Shown: piece after piece, positions 17,619-28,321 of the stretch
Layout: each line of letters starts with the position of its first letter
How positions within the stretch are numbered: position 1 is the stretch's first letter
Assembly: GCA_022842595.1 (NCBI GenBank)
Contig: JALHPF010000013.1
Location: forward strand, 1 to 64,000
Length of the DNA: 64,000 nt
Source: Rubrivivax sp.
GTDB lineage: Bacteria; Pseudomonadota; Gammaproteobacteria; Burkholderiales; Burkholderiaceae_C
Direction of reading: 5' to 3'
Notes under the pieces: model-generated
Seen by the model: only the letters and a program-made list of their open reading frames with translations
Told to the model about the DNA's origin: nothing
Databases searched by the model: none
Translations under genes and position numbers: made by a program

Positions 17619-17631
17619 TCCAAAAGAGAAA
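17617..17631. promoter_or_regulatory. Putative operator TTTCC-AAAAG-AGAAA
   Basis: One-mismatch copy of the same palindrome, overlapping the downstream edge of the predicted -10 element of the aminotransferase promoter, an ideal place for repression. Confidence 0.5.
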
Positions 17632-17653
17632 CTCTTTTTTCCAGGAGCCCACC

Positions 17654-19069
17654 ATGGTCCATGACAGCCACCCAGTCACCGCGTCGCTGGAGCAGCGCGA
17701 TCGCGACTCCTTGCTGCACCCCTTCACCCGTGCCGACGACTTTGCCGCCGGCCGGGTTCCAGGGCAGCGCATCGTTCAAAGTGCATCGGGCATTCGCGTC
17801 ACCGACGCCCACGGACGCTCGGTCATCGACGGCATGTCGGGCATGTACTGCGTCAATGTGGGCTATGGCCGGCAAGCCATCGTCGACGCCATTGCCGAGC
17901 AGGCGGCTGAGCTGCCCTACTACCATATCTTCGCGGGCGCTTCGCACCCGAAAGCCATCATGCTGGCCGAGAAGCTGATCGCGCTCACAGGCGGGCGCAT
18001 GAAGCGAGTCTTCTTTGGCCTGTCGGGTTCGGACGCCAACGAGACGCAGATCAAGCTGGTCTGGTACTACCACAACGTCATCGGCAGGCCCCACAAGAAG
18101 AAGATCATCGCGCGCCAGCGCGGCTACCACGGCGCCACCACGATGACGGCCAGCCTGACGGGGCTGCCGAACTATCACAGCGGCTTCGACCTCCCCTTTG
18201 CACTGGTGAAGCACACCCTCGCGCCCGATGCCTTCTGGGCACCCGAGACGGACCCGCGCGCCTTTTCTCAACGCTGCGCAGACGAACTGGAACGGCTCAT
18301 CCTGGAGGAAGGCCCCGACACCGTGGGCGCCTTCATCGCCGAGCCTGTCGTCGGCTCCGGCGGCATCCTGCCGCCCCCGCCTGGCTACTGGGAAGCGATC
18401 CAGGCCGTGCTTCGCAAGTACGACGTGCTGCTCATCGCCGACGAGGTGATCACCGCCTTCGGGCGGGTGGGCCATATGCTGGCCGTCGACGGCTATGGCA
18501 TCGACGCCGACCTCATCACGCTGGCCAAGGGCTTGAGCAGCGGCTATGCCCCGCTGTCGGCTGCGCTGGTTGGCCCCAAGGTGTGGCAGGCGCTGCAGGA
18601 CGGCGCGCGGACGCACGGCTTCTTTGCGCACGGCTACACCTACTCGGCGCACCCGCTAGGAGCCGCCGCCGCCCTGGCGAACATCCGCATCATCGAAGAA
18701 GAGGGGCTTTGCGCGAACGCTGCCGAGGTGGGCGCCTATCTACTTCAGCAGTTGCGCGATCGCTTGGCCACCAACCCGCTGGTGGGCGATGTGCGCGGCG
18801 CCGGCCTGCTGCAGGCCGTGGAGTTCGTGGCCGAGGGCCCGCCGCGGCGGCGGCTTGACGCCACACTGAAGTTCTCGGCCCAAGTGGCTGCCTTGGCCAT
18901 GGAAGAAGGCCTGCTCGCCAGGCCGCTGCCCGTGAACGACATCGTGGGCATCTCACCCCCGCTCATGCTCACGCGCAGCGATGCCGACCAGATTGCCGAG
19001 ATGCTGCACCGGGCCATTGCACGTGCATCGGCGATGCTGAGCGCGGACCAGCGCCGGGGAGCCGCGTGA
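17654..19069 (+). CDS. Class III PLP aminotransferase (omega-amine:pyruvate type)
   Basis: A 471-residue aminotransferase. Landmarks: SGMYCVNVGYG, SGSDANETQIKLVWYYHNVI (phosphate contact), RQRGYHGATTMTASLTGLP, the Asp of LLIADEVITAFGRVG that contacts the PLP nitrogen, the Schiff-base Lys in TLAKGLSSGYAPL, and GYTYSAHPLGAAAAL. This pattern is that of putrescine/beta-alanine/omega-amino acid:pyruvate aminotransferases such as SpuC. The start has AGGAG seven bases upstream. It overlaps the PhzF gene by one base, so the two are coupled. In this cluster it probably deaminates a primary amine released by the hydrolases. Confidence 0.93.
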   Translation: MVHDSHPVTASLEQRDRDSLLHPFTRADDFAAGRVPGQRIVQSASGIRVTDAHGRSVIDGMSGMYCVNVGYGRQAIVDAIAEQAAELPYYHIFAGASHPKAIMLAEKLIALTGGRMKRVFFGLSGSDANETQIKLVWYYHNVIGRPHKKKIIARQRGYHGATTMTASLTGLPNYHSGFDLPFALVKHTLAPDAFWAPETDPRAFSQRCADELERLILEEGPDTVGAFIAEPVVGSGGILPPPPGYWEAIQAVLRKYDVLLIADEVITAFGRVGHMLAVDGYGIDADLITLAKGLSSGYAPLSAALVGPKVWQALQDGARTHGFFAHGYTYSAHPLGAAAALANIRIIEEEGLCANAAEVGAYLLQQLRDRLATNPLVGDVRGAGLLQAVEFVAEGPPRRRLDATLKFSAQVAALAMEEGLLARPLPVNDIVGISPPLMLTRSDADQIAEMLHRAIARASAMLSADQRRGAA

Positions 19070-19944
19070 TGGCCCGAACCTACGAGTTTGTCACCCTGGA
19101 CGTGTTCACTGACCGTCGCTTCGGCGGCAACCCGCTGGCCGTCTTCGCCGACGCCCGCAGTCTGGATACTGCGACGATGCAGGCCCTGGCCGGCGAGTTC
19201 AACCTCAGCGAGACGACTTTTGTGCTGCCGCCCGATGACCCTCGCCACACCGCCAAGGTCCGCATCTTCACGCCGTCGGCCGAGATCGGCTTTGCCGGCC
19301 ACCCCAACATCGGCACCGCCTGGGTGCTGGCGACGCAGGGGCGCGACACCCAAGGTCGGCTGACCTTCGAGGGCGGCAGTGGGCTGGTGGAGATCGGCGT
19401 GGAGCGCGAGGGGGGTGAGTTGCGCATGTGCCGTCTCATGGCACCTCAGGCCCTGAAGCTGGGTGCCGCCCCCGGCGCTGCCGACCTGGCGCCGTGCGCC
19501 CGGCTGGACACTGGCGATATCCGGCGCACCGACGTGGCCTCGGTAGGCCTGGACTGTGTGTGCGCCGAGGTCTCCGTCGACGTGCTGACACGCGCCGCGC
19601 CCGATGCCTCGGCCTTCCGCGCGGTGGCAGACCGCTGGCTGGGGCCGCAGGGCCGCTTCATGCTGTGCCTGTACGCCCGCGACGGCGACCAGTTGCGATC
19701 GCGCGTCTTTGGCCCGCTTTATGGTGTGACCGAAGATCCCGCTTGCGGCAGCGCCACCGCCGCGCTGGCTGGCCTGTTGCTGGAGCGGGATGGTGCACCG
19801 AGCAACCGGATCGTGATGCAGATGGGCGCGGAGATCGGCCGCCAGAGCGTGCTGCATGCCGGCGCCGAGCGCGGCGACGACGGCGTGCGCGTGTGGCTGG
19901 CTGGCCAGTGCGTAGAGATGATGCGCGGATCCGTCAGCCTGTAG
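19069..19944 (+). CDS. PhzF-family isomerase/epimerase
   Basis: A 291-residue protein of the PhzF/diaminopimelate-epimerase fold. The catalytic Glu is in NLSETTFVL (about residue 47). Other family marks are DVFTDRRFGGNPLAVF, FTPSAEIGFAGHPNIGTAWV and TEDPACGSATAALAG. Family members isomerise or dehydrate cyclic and unsaturated carboxylates without cofactors. The ATG at 19069 overlaps the stop of the aminotransferase. Its substrate here is probably an intermediate made by that enzyme; this is inference. Confidence 0.9.
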   Translation: MARTYEFVTLDVFTDRRFGGNPLAVFADARSLDTATMQALAGEFNLSETTFVLPPDDPRHTAKVRIFTPSAEIGFAGHPNIGTAWVLATQGRDTQGRLTFEGGSGLVEIGVEREGGELRMCRLMAPQALKLGAAPGAADLAPCARLDTGDIRRTDVASVGLDCVCAEVSVDVLTRAAPDASAFRAVADRWLGPQGRFMLCLYARDGDQLRSRVFGPLYGVTEDPACGSATAALAGLLLERDGAPSNRIVMQMGAEIGRQSVLHAGAERGDDGVRVWLAGQCVEMMRGSVSL

Positions 19945-19976
19945 CACCGGCGCCCGCCGCCCTGGCGCCGAGCAAC

Positions 19977-20720
19977 TCAGCGCTTGCGGGTCTTGGGGCG
20001 TGGGGGCGGCTTCGCCCGAGCGGGCGCTGCCGCTTCCAACACAACGGGCGCCCGCACAACCTGCGGCTCGGCCATCGGCGGCGGATAGCCGGCGGCCGCC
20101 AACGACGGCCCGTCCGAGCAGACGGTCAGCACGCGGCAGGGCCCATCGCCGACGCGCAGGTAGGCATGCGCCATGCTGCTGTCAAAGTACACCGAGTCCC
20201 CGGCCTGCAGCAGCGCCGGCGCATAGAGCTCGGTGTGGAACATCACAGCACCTTCCAGCACCACCGAGAATTCCTCGCCACTGTGGCGCAGGAGCTCACC
20301 GAACTCCGCCAGCGTGCGCGCCTTGGGTTGGCCGAAGATGGGCACCATCTGCTTGTTCAGCAGCTCGGTGGCCGGGTACACATGCCCGTAGTTGGGCGTG
20401 TCGATGACACTGCCCTCGCCGCTGCGGGACAGGCTGCGCCGCCCTGAGAAGCCGAGCACTCGCGCAGGCGCTGCGCCGTTGGGGGCCGAGCCCGCGGCGA
20501 AGAGCTGCCCGATGTCGATGGACAGCCCCTTGCTGATGCGCGATAGCTTGTCATAGGTGAGCGACATCTTGTCGTTTTCCACCTTCGACAAGGTGGAAAC
20601 CGACAAGCCCGTGCGCTCACTGACTTCGGCCAGTGTCCAGCCGCGCTGCTCGCGCACGGCCCGCACCACCGCCCCGGGCCTGGCGGGCAGGTTATGGAGC
20701 TCAGGCTCGGAGTCGCTCAT
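19977..20720 (-). CDS. XRE-cupin transcriptional regulator (PuuR-like architecture)
   Basis: A 247-residue regulator. Residues 15-75 are an XRE helix-turn-helix (VREQRGWTLAEVSERTGLSV, STLSKVENDKMSLTYDKLSR). Residues about 120-205 are a cupin sensor domain (LLRHSGEEFSVVLEGAVMFH, AGDSVYFDSSMAHAYLRVGD). The last 30 residues are basic and proline-rich (ARAKPPPRPKTRKR). The ATG at 20720 is used. It is the last gene of the operon that begins with the MFS transporter, and is the natural candidate to bind the TTTCC-N5-GGAAA sites. PuuR, a relative, controls polyamine catabolism. Confidence 0.88.
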   Translation of the reverse strand: MSDSEPELHNLPARPGAVVRAVREQRGWTLAEVSERTGLSVSTLSKVENDKMSLTYDKLSRISKGLSIDIGQLFAAGSAPNGAAPARVLGFSGRRSLSRSGEGSVIDTPNYGHVYPATELLNKQMVPIFGQPKARTLAEFGELLRHSGEEFSVVLEGAVMFHTELYAPALLQAGDSVYFDSSMAHAYLRVGDGPCRVLTVCSDGPSLAAAGYPPPMAEPQVVRAPVVLEAAAPARAKPPPRPKTRKR

Positions 20721-20790
20721 GTCTGTGCTTGGGTCAAAGGGTCTGGGACTAACGGTGGGCGCAACTGCATGGGAAACGGTCGCATCGGAT

Positions 20791-21977
20791 TCATATTCTC
20801 TCCTGTGCAAGCCAGGCCTGGGCCAGCCTCACCCAAGCCGATGCGCCAATGGGGATCAGGGCATCGTTGAAGTCGAAGCTCGGGTTGTGCAGCATGCAGG
20901 GGCCCAGGCCGTGCCCCGCATGGCGGTGGTCGCCATCGCCATTGCCGATCATGAAGTAGCAACCGGCCTTGGCCTCCAGCATGAAGCTGAAGTCCTCTGC
21001 ACTCATGGTCGGCTCGAACAGATGGACGTTTGCCGGACCAACGAGTTCACGCAGCACGCCCTGCAGGAAGGCGGTCTCCACCGGATGGTTGGTGGTGGGT
21101 GGGCAGTTGCACTTGAATTCCATCTCGCAGCGCGCGCCATGGGCCGCGCCGATGTGTTGCACCAATTGCCGCATCCGCGCCTCGACGAAGTCGCGCGCCT
21201 GCACCGAGAAGCAGCGCACCGTTCCGCGCAACTGGCAGCTGTCGGGCAGCACGTTCAGCGCGTCTCCGGCGTGCACCTGGGTGATCGACAGCACCACCGA
21301 CTCGGATGGCTTGACATTGCGCGACACGATGGTTTGCAGCGCCGTGCCGATCTGGAACGCCACCTGGATGGCGTCGATACCTTGATCCGGCATCGCCGCG
21401 TGGGCACCCTTGCCATGCACATTGATGGTGAACTCGTTGCACGAAGCCATCATCGGCCCCGGGCTGACCGCGAAGCTGCCCACAGGAAGGCCCGGCCAGT
21501 TGTGCGCAGCGAAGACGGCGTCCACAGGAAAGCGCTCGAACAGGCGGTCGGCCATCATCGCCAGGGCGCCGGTCCCACCCTCTTCGGCGGGCTGGAAGAT
21601 CAGCACGATGGTGCCGTCGAACTCGGCATGCAGGGCCAGGTGCCGCGCCGCAGCCAGCAGCATCGCCGTGTGGCCGTCGTGGCCGCAGGCGTGCATTCGG
21701 CCGGGGTGACGGCTGGCATGGGCGAAGCGGTTGTGCTCTTCCACAGGCAGCGCATCCATATCGGCGCGCAGACCGATGGCGCGCTTGCCCTGGCCCCGTT
21801 TCAGGACGCCCACGACGCCGGTGCGGCCGACGCCGCGCACGACGGGGATGCCCCAGTCCTCCAGCAACGCGGCCACGCGGGAGGCCGTGCGCTCTTCGGC
21901 AAAGCTCAGCTCCGGATGGGCGTGCAGGTCGCGGCGGATGGCCATGAACTCTGCCGCGCTGTCCTCGATGTCGCGAA

Positions 21978-21981
<4 letters not shown>
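20791..21981 (-). CDS. M20 family amidohydrolase (N-acyl-amino acid deacylase type)
   Basis: A 396-residue zinc hydrolase. Metal and catalytic motifs are visible: RRDLHAHPELSFAEERTA, LRADMDALPVEE, HACGHDGHTAMLL, FQPAEEGGTGALAM, the dimerisation-domain His in VHGKGAHAAMPDQGIDAI, and the final ligand His in CMLHNPSFDFND. This is the M20D subgroup (hippurate hydrolase/aminoacylase-like). It should cleave an amide bond in a small N-acyl compound. Its start overlaps the stop of the HDAC-type gene by four bases (ATGA). The final product would pass to the aminotransferase. Confidence 0.92.
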
Positions 21982-23027
<1,046 letters not shown>

Positions 23028-23047
23028 ATGGATGGTCTCCGCGCTGC

Positions 23048-24778
23048 TCAGGCCGCACGCAGGCTCTGCGCTGCATGCCGGGCCGCGATGTGGCCGAAGA
23101 CCATCGCCGGGCCCAGGGTGATGCCGGCACCGGGGTAGGTGCCGCCCATGAAACTGGCAGCGTCGTTGCCGGCCACGTAGAGGCCCTCGATGGGCCGGCC
23201 GTGCACGTCCAGCGCCCGGGCGTGCTCGTCGGTCTGCAGACCCACGAAGCTGCCAATGTCACCCGGCACCACCCTGACGGCGTAGAAGGGTCCTTGCTCG
23301 ATGGGTGCCACGCACGGGTTGGGGACATGGGCGCGGCTGCCATTGAAGCGTTCGTAGACATCAGCGCCCTTGTTGAACTCCTCGTCGATGCCGCGTCCCG
23401 CACCCGCATTCAGCCGTGCCACCGTCTGACGAAGGCCTGCGGCATCGATGCCGCAGGCCTGCGCCAGTTCATCCAGCGTCTGCCCGCGCTTGAGGTAACC
23501 GTTGCCAATGAAGGACCCGATGGGCAAGGGCCAGGGCGGCGCCCGTCCGAGCCCGTACTGCCGGATGGCGCGGCTGTCACAGATGATCCAGCTGCACACC
23601 TCGGCGTCGTCGCGGCAGGCGTGGATCATGGCCGGCACGAAGTCGTGGTAGGACAGCGACTCGCTGATGAAGCGCCGCCCGCGCCGGTCCACCGCGATGT
23701 AGCCCGCCTTGCCGCGGTCGTTGTAGTGCGGGAAAGGCACATCAGTGCCATTCGGTTGCGGCACCAGCGATACCGGCGTCCAGGCCGCCGGGTGATGCTG
23801 CGCTTCCTTCAGCGCCACGCCGGCCTGGCCGGCCAACTGCAGTGAGTCGCCGGTGTTGTCAGCCGGCGCAGCGGTGCGGTGGTTCTTGCCCGCCGAGACA
23901 TGCGCGTAATAGCGCGCGCGCAGTTCAGGGTTGGCCGGGAACCCGCCGCAGGCGAGCACGACGCCAGCACGTGCTCGAATTTCGCACGGCCCTTCGGGCG
24001 TCTGCACCAGCGCGCCCGAGACACGGCCGTCCTCCACCAACAGTTGCTGCACCGGCGTGTTCAGCCGCAGGTCGACACCGCGCTCGAATGCACTGAGCGC
24101 GAGCATGGCCACCAGGGCATTGCCGTTGGACAGCCGCGTGCTGCGCCCATGGCCACCCAATCGGTCCATCACGTAGCGCAAGAATCTGCGGCCTACGACG
24201 CCACGGCTCTGCCAGGACTTGGACACGCCGAAGTAGTGCACCAGATCCTCACGGCCAACGATCATGCCGCCGAAGATCGTTGTGCTGACCAGCGGCGGGC
24301 GCAGGTCGCGCATGCGCGGGCCCAGGCGCCGCGCGTCGAACGCGTTGGCCCCCAGCGAGCGGCCCCCGCGGGAGGCACCAGCCACGCCTTGGTGGTAGTC
24401 GGGCCACAGTGGAGACAAGTGGTAGCTGACATGCGTGTGGTCCTCGAACCAGGCAAAGATGTCAGCCGCCTGGCGCACATAGGCCTCGGCCTTGGCTTCG
24501 TCGGTGTAGGCACCGCCCTCACCGCGCAGGTACTGCAGGGCGAGCGCCGGGTCGTCTTCAATGCCGGCGGCGCGCGCCTGGCGGCTGCCGGGGATCCACA
24601 CCATGCCCGCAGAGAAGCACGAGGTTCCACCGAACACGGGCGCCTTCTCCACCACCACCACGCGCAGCCCCTGGTGGGCCGCAGTCACCGCAGCCGCCAG
24701 GCCGGCTGCACCCGACCCAGCCACCAACAAATCGCACTCAAGTTTCACGGCCGAACACTCCAAATTGTCATTGCACAT
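23048..24778 (-). CDS. FAD-dependent oxidoreductase (fumarate reductase/KstD-like flavoprotein)
   Basis: A flavoprotein of about 576 residues. The Rossmann FAD motif CDLLVAGSGAAGLAAAVTAA is followed by VVEKAPVFGGTSCFSAGMVW. Later blocks include VVLACGGFPANPELRARYYA and the C-terminal FAD-binding GLYVAGNDAASFMGGTYPGA with GITLGPAMVFGHIAARHA. This is the fumarate reductase/3-ketosteroid dehydrogenase superfamily; it would desaturate or reduce a C-C bond next to a carbonyl. Two starts are possible, ATG at 24778 or GTG at 24748; the GTG has better Shine-Dalgarno spacing (GGAG nine bases away). It lies 18 bases behind the transporter gene. Confidence 0.88.
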   Translation of the reverse strand: MCNDNLECSAVKLECDLLVAGSGAAGLAAAVTAAHQGLRVVVVEKAPVFGGTSCFSAGMVWIPGSRQARAAGIEDDPALALQYLRGEGGAYTDEAKAEAYVRQAADIFAWFEDHTHVSYHLSPLWPDYHQGVAGASRGGRSLGANAFDARRLGPRMRDLRPPLVSTTIFGGMIVGREDLVHYFGVSKSWQSRGVVGRRFLRYVMDRLGGHGRSTRLSNGNALVAMLALSAFERGVDLRLNTPVQQLLVEDGRVSGALVQTPEGPCEIRARAGVVLACGGFPANPELRARYYAHVSAGKNHRTAAPADNTGDSLQLAGQAGVALKEAQHHPAAWTPVSLVPQPNGTDVPFPHYNDRGKAGYIAVDRRGRRFISESLSYHDFVPAMIHACRDDAEVCSWIICDSRAIRQYGLGRAPPWPLPIGSFIGNGYLKRGQTLDELAQACGIDAAGLRQTVARLNAGAGRGIDEEFNKGADVYERFNGSRAHVPNPCVAPIEQGPFYAVRVVPGDIGSFVGLQTDEHARALDVHGRPIEGLYVAGNDAASFMGGTYPGAGITLGPAMVFGHIAARHAAQSLRAA

Positions 24779-24796
24779 TCACTCCAGACCGTTGCA

Positions 24797-26158
24797 TCAA
24801 GTGCAGCCCGGTGCCGACACCTGCCGGGCCAGACGCCGCCGCAGCACCCAGGCGAAACCCAGAGTGGCAAACCCTGCGGCAAGCAGCACGATGAGCAGGC
24901 TGGTGGACAAGGCGTCGCCGCCGCCACCGATCTGCTGGTTGAGCGCTGCCACCGAGGTCGGACCGAGGCCCATGCCGAATCCGATTGACATGCACAAGGA
25001 CAGGGCGGCGGCAATTCCACGGGTTCTTCCGCTGACCTGATCCTGCAAAGTCGAAGCACAGCCGACATAGGCAGCGTTGGCGGCCACCTGCCAGCAGGCA
25101 AAGGCCGCCACGGCGGCCCAGCCACCGGGCAGCAGCAGCAGGCAGGCCGACAGCAGCATGGCCAGCGCGGCGCGGACCACGGTGTTGATGCGCCCTGTGA
25201 TCGGCGCACGAGCATGGGCGCGGTCGGACAGCACGCCGCCGATCCAGCCGCCGCCTACGCCGGCTATCAGCATGCAGGCGCCAAGCACCGTGCCCGCCTC
25301 GGCCACGGTGAAACCATGCGTGCGCGTCAAGAGTGCCGTCGCCCAGATGCTGAAGCCGAAGTCGGCCAGCGCCACCGTGGCGCCCGCCAACACCACGGGC
25401 ACGAGGCGACCGCGCAGGGACCACAGCTCCTGCGCCCGGTTGCCCAAGTGCTCGGCAACTGCCAGGGCGCGGCGCTGCGGCTCGGGAAAGGCCAGTATGG
25501 CGGGCACCAGCAAGAACCCGCTTGCACCCATCAGGACCACGACCTGCCGCCATGGCGTGAGTTCGCCCACCCACGGCAAGCTGGCATACTGACCCGCGGC
25601 CGCCGCCTCCAGCATGCGCCCCCCCGCGGCAAAGGCCAGTGCACTGCCCAGCGTAGCGCCAAAGAACGACACCGCGATGGCCCTGCCGCGCCGCTCAGGG
25701 CGGAAGTAGTCGCACAACATCGAAACGCTGGCAGGCCCCAATGCGGCCTCTCCCAGGCCCACCATGGCACGACTCGCGAGCAAGCCCGTGAAGCTGGTGG
25801 ACAAGCCAAAGAGAACCGTGCCAAGCGTCCAGACGACAATACCCAGCACGACCAGGTTGCGGCGGTGGACACGGTCGGCCAGCAACCCGCACACCAGCGA
25901 CGCAGCGCCGTAGAGCACCGCGAAGGCCGTTCCCTGCAGCAAACTGAACTGCAGGTCGCTGATGCCCATCTCCTGCTTGATGGGGTCGACCAGCACTGAG
26001 GGCACGTATCGATGCACAAATGAGAACGTCGCCGCCACCAGCATCACCAGCACAAACGCCTGCGCGACCGAGGTGCTTGGCCACGGCGGATCGACTGCGC
26101 CCCGCGGCGCCGGTGCAGCGGCCGAAGGTGAGGTAGGAGCTTCCAATGAGGTTTCCAT
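24797..26158 (-). CDS. MFS transporter (Spinster/ACS-like)
   Basis: A 453-residue permease with 12 predicted helices. A proline-rich N-terminus precedes helix 1 (FVLVMLVAATFSFVHRYVPS). Loop 2-3 has GLLADRVHRRNLVVLGIVVW, and the first half ends SMLCDYFRPERRGRAIAVSF. Loop 8-9 shows GGVLSDRAHARAPITGR. It should be an inner-membrane symporter for the cluster's substrate or product. The ATG at 26158 lies inside the palindrome TTTCCATTTCGGAAA. It heads a five-gene operon running to the XRE-cupin regulator. Confidence 0.88.
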   Translation of the reverse strand: METSLEAPTSPSAAAPAPRGAVDPPWPSTSVAQAFVLVMLVAATFSFVHRYVPSVLVDPIKQEMGISDLQFSLLQGTAFAVLYGAASLVCGLLADRVHRRNLVVLGIVVWTLGTVLFGLSTSFTGLLASRAMVGLGEAALGPASVSMLCDYFRPERRGRAIAVSFFGATLGSALAFAAGGRMLEAAAAGQYASLPWVGELTPWRQVVVLMGASGFLLVPAILAFPEPQRRALAVAEHLGNRAQELWSLRGRLVPVVLAGATVALADFGFSIWATALLTRTHGFTVAEAGTVLGACMLIAGVGGGWIGGVLSDRAHARAPITGRINTVVRAALAMLLSACLLLLPGGWAAVAAFACWQVAANAAYVGCASTLQDQVSGRTRGIAAALSLCMSIGFGMGLGPTSVAALNQQIGGGGDALSTSLLIVLLAAGFATLGFAWVLRRRLARQVSAPGCT

Positions 26159-26166
26159 TTCGGAAA
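26152..26166. promoter_or_regulatory. Putative operator TTTCC-ATTTC-GGAAA
   Basis: A perfect palindrome that overlaps the MFS start codon, between the divergent MFS operon and the M81 gene. It is the best copy of the motif also seen at 17512 and 17617. Confidence 0.6.
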
Positions 26167-26242
26167 CAAGCTTGACACATTGACAAAGAACGGTCAAGCT
26201 CAACCGTCGCGTCGCCGCCGACCCCCGCTGGCCCCGTTACCG

Positions 26243-27724
26243 ATGAAACTCTTCCTGGCCGGCCTGCTGGCCGAGAACAACTCCTACTCACCGATCCCTA
26301 CCGGGCTGGGAGCCTTCGAAACCGGAGGCATCCGCCGCGGGCCGGCAAGCGGCGTGGACCCGGGCGGCTATCTGAGCGCCATCGAAACCGTGCGCCGCGT
26401 GGTCTCGTCGCGAGGATGGGAAGTGGTCGAGGGCCTGTTCGCCGCTGCCGTACCACTCGGCCCCATTCGGCAGCCGGTGTACGAGCACTTGCGCGACGAA
26501 TTGCTGAACGACTTGCGCGCCGCGCTGCCAGTGCAGGCCGTGATGCTGATGTTGCACGGTGCCATGACGGCCGAGGACTGCCTGGACTGCGAGGGCGACC
26601 TGCTTGAGCGTGCGCGCGCCATCGTGGGCCCTGACGTGCCCATCGGCGTCGAACTGGACTTGCACGGGCATGTCACGCGCAGCATGGTCCGACATGCCAC
26701 GCTGATGGTCGCCTACAAGGCCTACCCGCACACCGACATCGACGAGCGCGCCGCTGAAGTGGCGCGACTGACCATCGACACCGCGGAGCGCCGCATCCGC
26801 CCCGTCACCGCGGTCTGGGACTGCCGCATGGCGGGCAGTTGGCCCACCACGCGCGAGCCCCTGAAGAGCTTTGTCGGGGAACTGCAAGCCCTCGAAGGAC
26901 ACAACGGCGTGCTCTCGGTCTCGCACGCGCACGGCTTCGCGTTTGGCGACGTGCCAGAAGCGGGCGCCCGTCTCTGGGTAGTCACCGACGGCGACGAAGC
27001 CCTGGCCGTGCGCCTGGCGTCAGAACTCGGCCAGCGCCTGTGGGCCATGCGCCATGCACTGCACCAGCCGCCACTGGCTATGGCGGCCGCCATGCGACGG
27101 GTGGCCGACCTGCCGCCCCTGCCAGGGGCGGGGCCCATCGTCGTGGCCGACATGGCCGACAACCCGGGCGGCGGCGCACGCGGCGACAGCAGCTTCGCGC
27201 TGCAGGCTGTGCTGTCGCTCGGCATACCGAATGTGGCCCTCGGTGGCCTGTGGGACCCAGGCGCCGTGCAGCTGTGCTTCGAAGCAGGCCTGGGGTCCAC
27301 GCTGACCCTGCGCGTGGCGGGCAAGTCCGGAGCGACCTCGGGTTCCCCCGTGGACTTGCGCGTCACCGTGCGGGCGCTGGTCGAGAGCCACGAGCAGACC
27401 GCCTTCGGCACCCGTTGCCCCCTGGGCGCTTCAGCCTGGGTGAGCACAGCAGAGGGCATCGATTTGGTGCTGATCTCGCGCTGCCAGCAGGTCATCGGCA
27501 CTGATCTGTTCACCGGCTTGGGCATCGACTTGAGCCGCAAACATGCCGTGGTGGTGAAGTCCATGCAGCACTTCCACGCCGCCTTCGCACCGCTCGCTCG
27601 CGAAGTGATGTACGCCGATTCGCCTGGGTTGCTCACGGCCGACATCGCCGCGCTGCCCTTCCGCCACCGCGACCCCAACTTCTGGCCGCGGGTGGCCGAT
27701 CCTTGGTCGGGTACCGGGTCCTGA
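26243..27724 (+). CDS. M81-family metallohydrolase (MlrC/microcystinase C-like)
   Basis: A 493-residue protein whose ATG at 26243 opens with the family start MKLFLAGLLAENNSYSPIPT. Zinc-binding and conserved motifs are visible: MLMLHGAMTAEDCLDCEGDL, GVELDLHGHVTRSMV, VAYKAYPHTDIDERA, and in the C-terminal half VVADMADNPGGGARGDSSF. MlrC cleaves the last peptide bonds of linearised microcystin, but most family members have unknown amide substrates. The rest of the mlr pathway (mlrA, mlrB) is absent. It is divergent from the MFS operon and followed by a RidA gene. Confidence 0.9.
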   Translation: MKLFLAGLLAENNSYSPIPTGLGAFETGGIRRGPASGVDPGGYLSAIETVRRVVSSRGWEVVEGLFAAAVPLGPIRQPVYEHLRDELLNDLRAALPVQAVMLMLHGAMTAEDCLDCEGDLLERARAIVGPDVPIGVELDLHGHVTRSMVRHATLMVAYKAYPHTDIDERAAEVARLTIDTAERRIRPVTAVWDCRMAGSWPTTREPLKSFVGELQALEGHNGVLSVSHAHGFAFGDVPEAGARLWVVTDGDEALAVRLASELGQRLWAMRHALHQPPLAMAAAMRRVADLPPLPGAGPIVVADMADNPGGGARGDSSFALQAVLSLGIPNVALGGLWDPGAVQLCFEAGLGSTLTLRVAGKSGATSGSPVDLRVTVRALVESHEQTAFGTRCPLGASAWVSTAEGIDLVLISRCQQVIGTDLFTGLGIDLSRKHAVVVKSMQHFHAAFAPLAREVMYADSPGLLTADIAALPFRHRDPNFWPRVADPWSGTGS

Positions 27725-27790
27725 GGGCCTGCCCGGCAACTTCATTGCGTGAGCCAATGTCCACGCGCCAACGCTTCAGAGAGGAGTTCC

Positions 27791-28279
27791 ATGCCTGCTA
27801 TCGACGACCGCCTTGCCCAACTGGCCATCGTGCTGCCCGAACCGCTGAAGATGCCTCCGGGCATCACCTTGCCCTTTCCCTGGGTCCGCGTGCTTGGCCA
27901 GCGGGCTCGTTTCTCCGGGCATGGCCCTACATTGGCCGACGGCAGCGTGGCACAGCCCTTGGGCAAGGTGGGCGCCCAAGTGACCGTGGAGCAGGGCTAC
28001 GCGGCAGCCCGACTCACGGCGCTGGCGATACTGGGCAGCCTGAAGCGGGAGCTGGGCAGCCTGGACCGGATCGAGGCCTGGGTGCACATCCTAGGCATGG
28101 TCAACTCGGCGCCCGGCTTCGACCGACAGCCTACGGTCATCAACGGCTTCACCGACCTGATCCTTGAAGTCTTCGGCCCGCAGATCGGCGCCCATGCCCG
28201 CAGCGCCGTTGGCATGGCCGAGCTGCCGTTCGGTATCCCTGTGGAGATTGAAGGCGAGGTGCTGCTGCGACCGGCCTGA
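27791..28279 (+). CDS. RidA/YjgF-family protein
   Basis: A 162-residue protein of the longer YjgF_endoribonuclease-like subgroup. Marks: WVRVLGQRARFSGHGPTLAD, EQGYAAARLTALAILGSLKR, EAWVHILGMVNSAPGFDRQP and HARSAVGMAELPFGIPVEIE, the last holding the conserved Arg that binds carboxylates. RidA proteins hydrolyse reactive enamines and imines released by PLP and flavin enzymes. That fits the aminotransferase and flavoprotein of this cluster. AGGAG stands five bases before the ATG, and the M81 gene ends 66 bases upstream. Confidence 0.9.
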   Translation: MPAIDDRLAQLAIVLPEPLKMPPGITLPFPWVRVLGQRARFSGHGPTLADGSVAQPLGKVGAQVTVEQGYAAARLTALAILGSLKRELGSLDRIEAWVHILGMVNSAPGFDRQPTVINGFTDLILEVFGPQIGAHARSAVGMAELPFGIPVEIEGEVLLRPA

Positions 28280-28290
28280 CGCGCTGCGAA

Positions 28291-28321
28291 GGACACCGCA
28301 GCCTCGGAGCCTGAGGTGTCC
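28291..28321 (+). terminator. Hairpin after the RidA gene
   Basis: A 7-bp stem GGACACC / GGTGTCC encloses a 17-base loop with further partial pairing, 11 bases after the RidA stop. No T-tract follows, so termination by this hairpin alone is uncertain. Confidence 0.4.

Noticed and set aside
26243..27724. Microcystin degradation (mlr) cluster
   Set aside because: Only an MlrC-family protein is present; mlrA and mlrB are missing, and M81 proteins are common in this group.
28291..28321. Riboswitch-like structure after the RidA gene
   Set aside because: A single 7-bp hairpin behind a stop codon is more simply a transcript end.
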